This document shows positions 56,912-64,000 of a DNA stretch of 64,000 bases, one piece after another (the first letter of the stretch is position 1; each line of letters opens with the position of its first letter). The translations under genes were made by a program, and so were the position numbers. The notes beneath the pieces were generated by a model that saw nothing but the letters and a program-made list of their open reading frames with translations, did not search any database and was not told the DNA's origin. The stretch comes from Achromobacter sp. MYb9 (GTDB taxonomy: Bacteria; Pseudomonadota; Gammaproteobacteria; Burkholderiales; Burkholderiaceae_B). Location: the NCBI RefSeq assembly GCF_002975275.1, contig NZ_PCOQ01000013.1, positions 89,812 to 153,811 of the forward strand, in the 5' to 3' direction.

Positions 56912-57643
56912 GTGACGATGCGAAAAATGGCATCCCTGATTTTGGCGGCGGGCGCGTTGGGCGCGGCCGCTTCGGCGCAGGCCGGCGTGTGCGACGCGCA
57001 GTTCATGCATGATGGCGGCGCGGTGCAGTTGACCGGCACGGGCAACCTGTCGCTGGGCGCGGACCTGACCTTCGCCGAAGTTACAAAAAGCAATGGCGAC
57101 AATTGCCGCGCGCGCGTGCAGGGCATAGCAACCTTCAGCTACGCCGGTTTGCCGCCAGGAAAATCCAAGCTGGACTATTTGATGACGGTGAAGGGCGGCC
57201 AGGCCACCTTCCTGAAGTACGCCAGCGCCGGCGAGGCCCCGAAGCCTTCCGAAGGCCAGTTCGACCTGCGCATGCTGGGTCTGTTCGCCTACGACGGCAA
57301 GCTCAATGCCGGCCAGAAACTGCCGGGTTCGTCGTTCCGCTTGAAGATCGGCAAGGAAGCGCCGGTGGGTGGTCAGCCCAGCACCACGGTGCGTATCGGC
57401 GAAAAGAGCGTGGGCCAGAAGACGCCGGTGAACACGGCGTTGGGCCAGCAGTCGTGCCATCCCATCACGTACTCGCGCAATTCCGATCCCACCATGGCCA
57501 CCTTCCAGGGCTTGACCATCCCGATCCCCGGCATGAACACCACGGTCACCGACTGGTACTGTCCGTCGGTGAATCTGGTGATGAAGCAAGACATCGATCA
57601 AGGCGGCGTGAAGTCGGCCGTCGAAATTACGCAGATCAAGTAG
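56912..57643 (+). CDS. Secreted protein of unknown function
   Basis: A 243-residue protein with a Sec signal peptide (cleavage after AQA at about residue 24) and an all-beta-looking mature part with four cysteines that could form two disulfides. I chose GTG 56912, six bases after GGAG; ATG 56918 is also possible. I recognise no family. It stands alone, 119 bases after nasA, and continues no obvious operon. Confidence 0.68.
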   Translation: MTMRKMASLILAAGALGAAASAQAGVCDAQFMHDGGAVQLTGTGNLSLGADLTFAEVTKSNGDNCRARVQGIATFSYAGLPPGKSKLDYLMTVKGGQATFLKYASAGEAPKPSEGQFDLRMLGLFAYDGKLNAGQKLPGSSFRLKIGKEAPVGGQPSTTVRIGEKSVGQKTPVNTALGQQSCHPITYSRNSDPTMATFQGLTIPIPGMNTTVTDWYCPSVNLVMKQDIDQGGVKSAVEITQIK

Positions 57644-57726
57644 CAGACGGTAGCAAGCATGCCATGCAGCGGGCATGGCGGCTGGTATGATGGTTTTGTC
57701 ATAGACACACAACAGGAGCTCAAAAA

Positions 57727-58044
57727 ATGGCCACGAGAAAATCCGAAGAAGTCGCAAAAGAAAAACTCATCGACAGTGTCAAGACCAGTTTGAATGACGC
57801 GGAAAACCTGCTGCGTGAAGCAGCGGGCACCACCGGCGAAAAGGCAAACGAATTGCGCGACCGCGCCATGACCTCGCTCAAGCGTACGCGCGAAGCCCTT
57901 TACGAGGCGCAAGACGCCGTGCTGGAACGCGGCCGCAAAGCCGCCCGCGCCACGGACGACTACGTGCACGACAATCCCTGGCAGGCCATCGGCATCGCGG
58001 GCGTGACCGGCCTGCTGCTCGGCTTGCTGATCAGCCGCCGCTGA
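57727..58044 (+). CDS. DUF883 family protein (ElaB/YqjD-like, ribosome-associated membrane protein)
   Basis: A 105-residue protein with a long charged amphipathic helix and a C-terminal membrane helix (GIAGVTGLLLGLLI, then RR). ElaB/YqjD-type proteins tether inactive ribosomes to the inner membrane in stationary phase. AGGAGC precedes the ATG by nine bases. With the next two genes it forms a yqjD-yqjE-yqjK-like trio. Confidence 0.88.
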   Translation: MATRKSEEVAKEKLIDSVKTSLNDAENLLREAAGTTGEKANELRDRAMTSLKRTREALYEAQDAVLERGRKAARATDDYVHDNPWQAIGIAGVTGLLLGLLISRR

Positions 58045-58113
58045 TAAGGCTTGAATGTCCGGGCGGGCGGCGTCGGCCATGTGCCGCGTTGCCCGCCCGG
58101 CGTTCTTGACGCC

Positions 58114-58530
58114 ATGGGTCTACGAAAATCTGTTTTCGGCGTTGCGTCCAGTCTGGTCGGGCTGACGCGCACGCGCCTGGAGTTGCTGGCGCTTGAAGCC
58201 GCCGATGAAAAGGCGCGCTTGCTCAAGTTGCTGGGCATGGCTTTTGCTGCGTTGCTGTTCCTGACGCTGGCGGTGCTGGTGTTCACGGTGACGGTGGCGG
58301 TGCTGTTCTGGCCCACCGAAGACCGCTATCTGGCCCTGGGCCTCTTGGCGGCTTTCTATGGCGTGGTCGGCCTTGGGCTGCTGCTGGCGGTACGCCACGG
58401 GCTGGTATATGGCGCGCCGCCGTTCGCGGCCACCCTTGAAGAGCTGGGCCGCGATGCGGAACTGCTGGACCGGGTCCGCGATGCGCAGGACGACGACGAC
58501 GCGCCGGTACGCCGGCGCGAGGAGGACTGA
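58114..58530 (+). CDS. Phage holin family protein (YqjE-like)
   Basis: A 138-residue protein with two hydrophobic helices (about residues 46-70 and 77-100) and an acidic, charged tail. The family name reflects distant similarity to holins; in this context it is the YqjE-like partner of the DUF883 protein and not a phage gene. The ATG at 58114 was chosen; a longer reading from TTG 58051 has a non-conserved basic N-terminus. Confidence 0.82.
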   Translation: MGLRKSVFGVASSLVGLTRTRLELLALEAADEKARLLKLLGMAFAALLFLTLAVLVFTVTVAVLFWPTEDRYLALGLLAAFYGVVGLGLLLAVRHGLVYGAPPFAATLEELGRDAELLDRVRDAQDDDDAPVRRREED

Positions 58531-58533
58531 ACC

Positions 58534-58896
58534 ATGTCGAAAAGGTCTCCTACCGTTGATCGCGCCGTCCGCATTGAATTGCTGCGCGCCCGCGCCGCGA
58601 TTGAACGCGAGTCGCTGGCGCAAGGCATCATCAGCACCGGCCGCAGACTGGAACCGTCCTCGATCCTCCGCGGCTTGCTGCCCCGGCTGGCTTCGGGTGG
58701 CGCCTCGCGCTGGGCGTTGCAGGCGATCACGCTGGCTCGGCGTTATCCGCTGGTCAGCTCGTCGCTGTCGACGCTGCTCATGCGTGGCGGCAAGCGCTTC
58801 AAGCTGCTGAAGGTTGCTGGCGGCGCATTGGTCGGCTGGCAGTTGTACAAGCTGTGGCAAAGCTCCAAAGAGGACGGAAAATCGGATTCGCGTTAG
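58534..58896 (+). CDS. Small hypothetical protein (YqjK-like position)
   Basis: A 120-residue basic protein that is mostly helical, with a short hydrophobic segment near residues 92-105. It follows the YqjE-like gene by three bases, which suggests that it belongs to the same envelope-stress or ribosome-tethering trio. Similarity to YqjK is inferred mainly from position. A strong terminator follows. Confidence 0.7.
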   Translation: MSKRSPTVDRAVRIELLRARAAIERESLAQGIISTGRRLEPSSILRGLLPRLASGGASRWALQAITLARRYPLVSSSLSTLLMRGGKRFKLLKVAGGALVGWQLYKLWQSSKEDGKSDSR

Positions 58897-58944
58897 CAGA
58901 CGCGCGTAGCAGACACGCGTCAGTGGCGCGATTTTCCGCACCGT

Positions 58945-58983
58945 CCAAAACAAACCCCGCCACGCAGGCGGGGTTTGTTTTGG
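58945..58983. terminator. Bidirectional intrinsic terminator
   Basis: A perfect 17-bp stem (CCAAAACAAACCCCGCC paired with its complement, loop ACGCA) with A-rich and T-rich outer parts lies between the yqjDEK-like trio and ubiD, which converge. Confidence 0.94.
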
Positions 58984-59011
58984 AGCAGCAGCCGTTGCCG
59001 CCCGGCAAGGG

Positions 59012-60556
59012 TCACAGGCCCAGCTGGCCCCACAGGTCGTCCACGCGCTTTTTGACGTCGGCATCCATGGTGATGGGGGTGCCCCATTCCCGGTGGGTTT
59101 CGCCGGGCCACTTATTGGTAGCGTCAAGGCCCATCTTGCCGCCGAGGCCGGACACGGGTGACGCGAAGTCCAGATAATCGATAGGCGTGTTCTCGACCAG
59201 CAGGGTGTCGCGCACCGGGTCCATGCGCGTGGTCATCGCCCACACCACTTCCTTCCAGTCGCGCGGATTGATGTCTTCGTCCACGACCACGATGAACTTG
59301 GTATACATGAACTGGCGCAGGATGCTCCAGAGGCCGAACATGACGCGCTTGGCGTGCCCCGCGTATTGCTTGCGGATCGACACCACGGCCAGCCGGTAGC
59401 TGCAGCCTTCCGGCGGCAGGTAGAAGTCCACGATTTCCGGCAACTGGCGGCGCAGCAAGGGCACGAAGACCTCGTTTAACGCCACGCCGAGCACGGCGGG
59501 TTCGTCGGGCGGTTTGCCGGTGTAGGTCGAGTGGTAGATGGGATTGCGGCGCATCGTGATGCGCTCGACCGTGAAAACGGGGAACCAGTCTTGCTCGTTG
59601 TAGTAACCGGTGTGGTCGCCATACGGACCTTCCAGCGCCATTTCGTAGTCGCTGTTGGGCGGCGGGTTGACGCCTTCGGGCACCACGGGCTTGACGGCGC
59701 GCGGGTCGGACGACGGCAGTAAATGGCCCTCGAGCACGATTTCGGCCCAGGCCGGCACAGACAGGTTGCTGCCCAGGGCCTGAGCGACTTCGGTGCGGGA
59801 GCCGCGCAGCAGGCCGGCGAACTGGTATTCGGACAGGCTGTCTGGCACGGGCGTGACGGCGCCCAGCGTGGTGGCCGGGTCGGCGCCCAACGCGACGGCG
59901 ATGGGGAAGGGCGTGCCCGGGTTGGCCAGCGCGTGATCGCGGAAGTCCAGCGCGCCGCCCCGGTGCGACAGCCAGCGCATGATCAGCTTGTTCGGTCCCA
60001 GCAACTGCTGGCGGTAGATGCCCAGGTTCTGCCGCTTGGCATTGGGGCCGCGCGTGATGACCAGGCCCCAGGTCAATAACGGGGCCACGTCACCGGGCCA
60101 GCAGGTCTGGATCGGCAGGCGGGTCAGGTCCACGTCCTTGCCTTCCCAGACCACTTCCTGGCACGCCGGGCTCTTGACGTTCTTCGGACTCATGTCCCAC
60201 AAGGCGGCCTTCAGCATCGACACCTTGGCCAGCGCGTCGCGCAGGCCCTTGGGGGCTTCGGGTTCGCGCAGGGACGCCAGCAGTTCGCCGATGTCGCGCA
60301 GCGCGCTGACGTGGTCGGCGCCCATGCCGCGGGCCACGCGCGAGGGCGTGCCGAACAGATTGGTAAGCACCGGCATCTGCGCCGGCTTGCCGTCATGCTG
60401 GGCTTTTTCGAACAGCAGGGCAGGCCCTTCCGCACGCAGGACGCGGTCGGAAATTTCGGTCATTTCCAGCCGTGTCGACACCGGAGCGGCAATCCGTTTC
60501 AGGTCGCCCATCCGTTCGAGTTGAGCGAGGAAGTCTCTAAGGTCGCGGTATTTCAC
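59012..60556 (-). CDS. ubiD: 4-hydroxy-3-polyprenylbenzoate decarboxylase UbiD
   Basis: UbiD removes the carboxyl group in ubiquinone synthesis using prenylated FMN made by UbiX. The 514-residue protein matches the family from the N-terminal [14 protein letters not shown] through [18 protein letters not shown] and the C-terminal oligomerisation tail; the acidic/Arg active-site cluster lies in the central blocks. UbiX is not in the window. The gene is divergent from the transglycosylase gene. Confidence 0.95.
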   Translation of the reverse strand: MKYRDLRDFLAQLERMGDLKRIAAPVSTRLEMTEISDRVLRAEGPALLFEKAQHDGKPAQMPVLTNLFGTPSRVARGMGADHVSALRDIGELLASLREPEAPKGLRDALAKVSMLKAALWDMSPKNVKSPACQEVVWEGKDVDLTRLPIQTCWPGDVAPLLTWGLVITRGPNAKRQNLGIYRQQLLGPNKLIMRWLSHRGGALDFRDHALANPGTPFPIAVALGADPATTLGAVTPVPDSLSEYQFAGLLRGSRTEVAQALGSNLSVPAWAEIVLEGHLLPSSDPRAVKPVVPEGVNPPPNSDYEMALEGPYGDHTGYYNEQDWFPVFTVERITMRRNPIYHSTYTGKPPDEPAVLGVALNEVFVPLLRRQLPEIVDFYLPPEGCSYRLAVVSIRKQYAGHAKRVMFGLWSILRQFMYTKFIVVVDEDINPRDWKEVVWAMTTRMDPVRDTLLVENTPIDYLDFASPVSGLGGKMGLDATNKWPGETHREWGTPITMDADVKKRVDDLWGQLGL

Positions 60557-60637
60557 TACAGATCCCAGCGATTTGGTTACATTTTAGGGAGAAAGAGAGG
60601 TTAACATTGACTCCCTCTTTTTTACGCAGGAGGTTTT

Positions 60638-61456
60638 ATGCCCGATGCGTCAGTGGCCAGCCTGTTCAGGAATATGGCCCAAGGAGTGCACGAATATCTT
60701 GCCGAGTCCTTGCGTATCTGTTCAGTCTATCTGGGCATCGCAGTGATTGTGACGGTAAGCATGGGATTTGCCCTGCCTGGTTTGCGCGACCAAGCATTGC
60801 AAGTGCACAAAGCCTTGTTGACCGCCCTTGCGCCTTCATCCATGCAATCCGGCACCGAATCCGATGTCGGCTCCGAATTGGGTTCCGACACTGCGTCGGC
60901 AATTGCCATGGCCGTTCCAACCGCTCCCGCCAGCAATGCCACCGGCATGCTGGGGCCGGCCCGCGTTGCGCCTCCGGTACCGAAAAAGCCCGCCAACGTG
61001 GCGACCGGTCCACAGGCGGAAGCGTTGCGCAACTATATCTCGCGCAAATACAAGGTGGCGTATGACGCCACCGGTCCGCTGTTGAATACCGTGTACAAGG
61101 TCAGCCGCGAAAAGCAGCTTGACCCCTTGCTGGTCCTGGCCGTGATCGCCATCGAGTCCCGCTACAACCCCCTGGCCGAAAGCCATGTGGGTGCGCAGGG
61201 CCTGATGCAAGTCATGACCAGCGTGCACCAGGAAAAGTTTGACGCCGTCGGCAAGACCGCGCTGGACCCGGTTGCCAATATCGGCGTCGGGGCCACGATC
61301 TTGCGCGACTGCATCAACCGCCGCGGTTCCATCGATGGCGGCCTGGCCTGTTACGTGGGTTCCACCGGGCCGGACGACAACGGCTACGGCGCCAAGGTGC
61401 AGGCTGAACGCCGGCGCCTGGCGCTGGCGTCGGGCATTGCACTGGCCCGGGACTGA
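60638..61456 (+). CDS. Lytic transglycosylase domain protein, membrane-anchored
   Basis: A 272-residue murein hydrolase-like protein. It has an N-terminal membrane helix (about residues 29-49), a low-complexity Ser/Ala/Pro linker and an SLT domain with catalytic Glu173 in AIESRYNP and the GAQGLMQVM segment. It cleaves glycan strands by forming 1,6-anhydro ends. AGGAGG lies five bases before the ATG. The membrane helix instead of a lipobox distinguishes it from MltC/MltF-type lipoproteins. Confidence 0.88.
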   Translation: MPDASVASLFRNMAQGVHEYLAESLRICSVYLGIAVIVTVSMGFALPGLRDQALQVHKALLTALAPSSMQSGTESDVGSELGSDTASAIAMAVPTAPASNATGMLGPARVAPPVPKKPANVATGPQAEALRNYISRKYKVAYDATGPLLNTVYKVSREKQLDPLLVLAVIAIESRYNPLAESHVGAQGLMQVMTSVHQEKFDAVGKTALDPVANIGVGATILRDCINRRGSIDGGLACYVGSTGPDDNGYGAKVQAERRRLALASGIALARD

Positions 61457-61490
61457 TTCCGGGGCAACGCCAGCCCGCAACGCCTGATTG

Positions 61491-61523
61491 CAAAACGCGC
61501 CCCATCGGGGCGCGTTTTGTTTT
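61491..61523. terminator. Bidirectional intrinsic terminator
   Basis: An exact 13-bp stem CAAAACGCGCCCC/GGGGCGCGTTTTG with a three-base loop and a T-rich right flank lies between the convergent transglycosylase and aminotransferase genes. Confidence 0.93.
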
Positions 61524-61527
61524 GGGT

Positions 61528-62688
61528 TCAACCTTGCAGCAGTTTGCCGATGCGGGCCACCGCCTCTTCCAGGCGGTCCAGCCCCGTGGCGTAGGAAAAG
61601 CGCATGGTGTGGTGGCCGTGGGCCGGCCCGAAGTCCAGGCCCGGCACGGCGGCGACGCCGGCTTCCAGCAGCAGGCGCTGCGAGAACGTGGCGCTGTCCA
61701 TGCCCAGGCTGCCGATGTCGGCATAAATATAGAAGGCGCCATCCGGTTTGACCGGCACCTGGATGCCCAGCCGCTCGAATTCGGGCAGCAGGTAGTCGCG
61801 GCGCTGCTTGAAGGCTTCGCGGCGGTGCTCGAAAGTCTTCAACGCCTGTTCCGTGAAGCAGGCCAGGGCGGCGTGCTGGGCAAGCGTGGGCGCGCAGATC
61901 GCCAGGCTGGCGGCGATCTTCTCCACCGGGGCCACCATGTCCTCGGGCACGATCATCCAGCCCAGGCGCCAGCCCGTCATGTGGAAATACTTCGAAAAGC
62001 TGTTGATGATGATGACGTCGTCGTCCAGCGTCAGCGCGGAGCGGGCTTCGCCCTCGTAGGACAGGCCCAGGTAGATTTCGTCGACGATGGCGAAGCCGCC
62101 GCGCTCGCGGACCTGCGCCAGCAGGTCGGCAAGTTCATCCGGGGCGATCGACGTGCCGGTGGGGTTGCTGGGCGAAGCCACCATCACGCCTTGCGTGGCC
62201 GCGGACCAGTTTTGCGCGACGTCCTGGGCCGACAACTGGAAGCGCTTTGCCGCCGAACTGGGAATCAGGCGAGGTACGCCGCCGGCCGCCAGCACGAAAT
62301 TGCTGTTGGCCGGGTAGGACGGGTCCGGCATCAGGACTTCGCCGCCGCTGTTGACCAGCGCCGCGCAGGCCAGGGTCAGCGCGCCCGAGGCGCCTGCGGT
62401 CACGATGACGCGTGCCGGATTTATCCTGGCGCCGAATTTGTCATGGTAGAACTGCGCAATGGCTTCACGTAGCGGCATCAGGCCGGCGGGCGGGCTGTAG
62501 CCGCTAAGTCCGGCGCGGGCGGCGCGCTCCAGCGCTTCCACGACCTGAGGGGGCGCGGTAAAGTCCGGTTCGCCGATGCCCAGGCTGATAATGTCTTTGC
62601 CTGCCGCTTGCAGCGCCTGTCCCTGCTTGAAGAGTTCCACTGCGTGGAAAGTCAGAAAATCATGGGTGCGCGTGGCAAGGCGGGGCAT
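61528..62688 (-). CDS. Class I/II PLP-dependent aminotransferase
   Basis: A 386-residue fold-type I aminotransferase. The PLP lysine is Lys233 in NSFSKYFHMTGWRLG; other conserved residues are in SNPTGT and DEIYLGL. It resembles the AspC/alanine-valine group, with amino donor unknown. It ends at the shared terminator and is divergent from the next gene with 44 bases between. Confidence 0.91.
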   Translation of the reverse strand: MPRLATRTHDFLTFHAVELFKQGQALQAAGKDIISLGIGEPDFTAPPQVVEALERAARAGLSGYSPPAGLMPLREAIAQFYHDKFGARINPARVIVTAGASGALTLACAALVNSGGEVLMPDPSYPANSNFVLAAGGVPRLIPSSAAKRFQLSAQDVAQNWSAATQGVMVASPSNPTGTSIAPDELADLLAQVRERGGFAIVDEIYLGLSYEGEARSALTLDDDVIIINSFSKYFHMTGWRLGWMIVPEDMVAPVEKIAASLAICAPTLAQHAALACFTEQALKTFEHRREAFKQRRDYLLPEFERLGIQVPVKPDGAFYIYADIGSLGMDSATFSQRLLLEAGVAAVPGLDFGPAHGHHTMRFSYATGLDRLEEAVARIGKLLQG

Positions 62689-62732
62689 TGGATTCTCGAA
62701 AGCGTTTTGTAGCGGAAAAAGGAATTGTAGTC

Positions 62733-63620
62733 ATGCAGCCATCCCGGCGCGCTTTCCTGCTTGGCCGCAGGCCGGCCCAGACGCCCTGGGCAGCCTTCAT
62801 GCAGCGCCTGAAGCTGCTGTGCCAAGGACAGGTCCATGATCTGGGTGAAGACGGACCCGGCGGGGCGCAGGCCATCCTGACCCCGTTGCGCGATGCCGAT
62901 GTGGCGCATGCGCGCACGCTGTGCGCGGAGTACCGCGTCGTCATGGTGCTGGAGGGGGCGACCGGGCCTTACGCGCCAGCCGCCGGCCCGCGCCTGCGGA
63001 TCGATCCGGCCCGAATGGCCGGCCTGGCCCGCCTGGCAGGCGATGCGCCGAGCTGGCGGGCGCAGCCGGGTGTGCCGCTGGCGGCCCTGACCCAGGCCGG
63101 TTTGCGGCAGTTCGAAGGCTATCCCGGCGCGATGACGCTGGCGGAATGGCTGGCGGCGCCGGCGCCCTGGCCGGCCGGGGGCTGCGCGGCCTCCGGCGTG
63201 CTGTCGGTGGACGTGATGCTGGCCGATGGCATCGAAGAATCGCTGGGCCCCTTCGGCGAGGCCGACGTGCAGCCGCTGCGCTCGGCAACCGTGCAAAGCC
63301 TGGTGCCCGCGCTGTTCAAACTGGCCTCGGGCGGAGACGCCTTTGCCACGCGCGACGGTTGCCACTGGCTGGGCCGCTACCGGCTGGACGCGCTGAAACC
63401 TGACGCGCCGGCAACCGTGAACCTGGCGCATCTTCTGCTTGGGCACGGCGGCACGCTGGCCTGGGTGCAAAGCGTGACGCTGACCGACGCGCCGGCGTGT
63501 CCGGCGGCGGGCCCGACGGCCGAGGCGCCTGGACTGGCGACGGTCCGGCTGGACGCCCGCGTCAAGGCGCTGTTTGATCCCGATGGTCGTTTTCCCTTAT
63601 TCATGCCTCGTGCAACCTGA
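62733..63620 (+). CDS. Degenerate FAD-linked oxidase-like protein with Tat-like N-terminus
   Basis: A 295-residue protein starting with SRRAFLLGR, close to a twin-arginine motif, though the following stretch is not strongly hydrophobic. The part around PRLRIDPARMAGLARLA and the C-terminal KALFDPDGRFPLF resemble the start and end of GlcD/GlcE-type FAD oxidases, but the FAD-binding core between them looks shortened and I see no PP-loop glycine motif. It may be a non-catalytic subunit or a decaying oxidase. GGA lies nine bases before the ATG. Confidence 0.62.
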   Translation: MQPSRRAFLLGRRPAQTPWAAFMQRLKLLCQGQVHDLGEDGPGGAQAILTPLRDADVAHARTLCAEYRVVMVLEGATGPYAPAAGPRLRIDPARMAGLARLAGDAPSWRAQPGVPLAALTQAGLRQFEGYPGAMTLAEWLAAPAPWPAGGCAASGVLSVDVMLADGIEESLGPFGEADVQPLRSATVQSLVPALFKLASGGDAFATRDGCHWLGRYRLDALKPDAPATVNLAHLLLGHGGTLAWVQSVTLTDAPACPAAGPTAEAPGLATVRLDARVKALFDPDGRFPLFMPRAT

Positions 63621-63759
63621 CTGCGTTTCAGCTTGCTGTAAGATTTCGCCGCTCGTCTCGAAGAAGCGGGGCGGGCGCCGTGGACGTATCGCGCTGCCCG
63701 TCATGGGAATAGAATTCCCCCCTCTTCCGTGTCTCACCTAATTAGCCAGTAGCCGCCCT

Positions 63760-64000
63760 ATGGATGCCAACCTTCGTAAAGCCGCCCTTGAATATCACGA
63801 GCATGGGCGCCCCGGCAAAATCTCGGTCACGCCGACCAAGCAACTGACCAACCAGCGCGATCTGGCCCTGGCGTACTCGCCCGGCGTGGCGGCGGCCTGT
63901 GAGGAGATCGTGGCCGATCCGGCCAATGTTTTCCGCTACACCGCACGCGGCAACCTGGTGGGCGTGATCACCAACGGCACCGCGGTGCTGGGCCTGGGCA
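63760..64000 (+). CDS. NADP-dependent malic enzyme, N-terminal part (3' truncated by window edge)
   Basis: The first 80 residues of a malic enzyme that decarboxylates malate to pyruvate. The opening [19 protein letters not shown] and [16 protein letters not shown] blocks are characteristic of the large MaeB-type enzyme with a phosphotransacetylase-like C-terminus, but that part lies outside the window. The start is ATG 63760; the gap of 139 bases upstream must hold its promoter. Confidence 0.92.
   Translation, partial: MDANLRKAALEYHEHGRPGKISVTPTKQLTNQRDLALAYSPGVAAACEEIVADPANVFRYTARGNLVGVITNGTAVLGLG

Noticed and set aside
58114..58530. Holin-like gene as a prophage remnant
   Set aside because: Its neighbours form a yqjD/E/K-like trio and no other phage gene, integrase or attachment site is nearby.
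60592..60622. Possible attenuator before the transglycosylase gene
   Set aside because: The AAAGAGAGG/CCTCTTTT pairing has a 13-base loop and weak A-T pairs, and the T run is consumed in the stem, so it is not a credible terminator.

Overview
The window is about 64 kb of GC-rich, densely packed bacterial chromosome. Gene content and order suggest a member of the Alcaligenaceae (Burkholderiales), most like Achromobacter or Bordetella: an NAD-linked fds formate dehydrogenase operon, secDF-yajC-tgt-queA, miaB-phoH-ybeY-corC-lnt and an Asp/Glu/Ala tRNA cluster. The genus is inferred from gene content, not from a database search. I saw no insertion sequence, prophage, CRISPR array or replication origin; the region reads as core chromosome.

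Layout. 1-1.0 kb: a two-gene chromate transporter, cut by the window edge. 1.0-2.2 kb: a class I methyltransferase. 2.3-11.5 kb: an oxalate/formate-type MFS transporter, the fdsGBA-fdhD-fdsD operon and a divergent ModE/PBP-type regulator. 11.5-16.2 kb: molybdenum cofactor genes moaA-mobA (+) facing moaC-moaD-moaE-moaB-moeA (-). 16.3-25.4 kb: a large DUF748 envelope protein, a dienelactone hydrolase, a peroxiredoxin, two transporters and bioB. 25.6-27.1 kb: an orphan PAS/LuxR regulator. 27.3-28.1 kb: two tandem copies of a tRNA-Ala/Glu/Asp triplet. 28.5-35.2 kb: an aldo-keto reductase and miaB-phoH-ybeY-corC-lnt. 35.3-43.5 kb: a PAP2 phosphatase, an Ala-tRNA editing protein, a glyoxalase-like protein, secDF-yajC and queA-tgt. 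43.7-47.2 kb: an ABC-transporter binding protein, dacB and upp. 47.3-56.8 kb: cysG, an ANTAR regulator (nasT-like), then nrtABC, a NasB-like reductase and nasA. 56.9-64 kb: small envelope genes, ubiD, a lytic transglycosylase, an aminotransferase, a degenerate FAD-oxidase-like protein and the start of a malic enzyme.

How the genes work together. Both large redox systems here, FdsA formate dehydrogenase and NasA nitrate reductase, are predicted bis-MGD molybdoenzymes, and the cofactor genes, including mobA and fdhD, lie beside the formate operon. Siroheme synthase cysG sits next to the nitrate genes and would serve nitrite reductase, although nirBD is not in the window.

The most striking non-coding structure is the 392-bp gap between nasT and nrtA. 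Read left to right it holds two NtrC-like dyads 33 bp apart, a consensus sigma-54 promoter, two stem-loops with hexanucleotide loops of the ANTAR target type (A at loop position 1, G at 4), and a long intrinsic terminator whose 5' arm overlaps the second stem-loop. This is a complete two-tier switch: nitrogen limitation starts the transcript, and NasT decides whether it passes the terminator. The cytoplasmic nitrate sensor NasS, the usual partner of NasT, is not present nearby.
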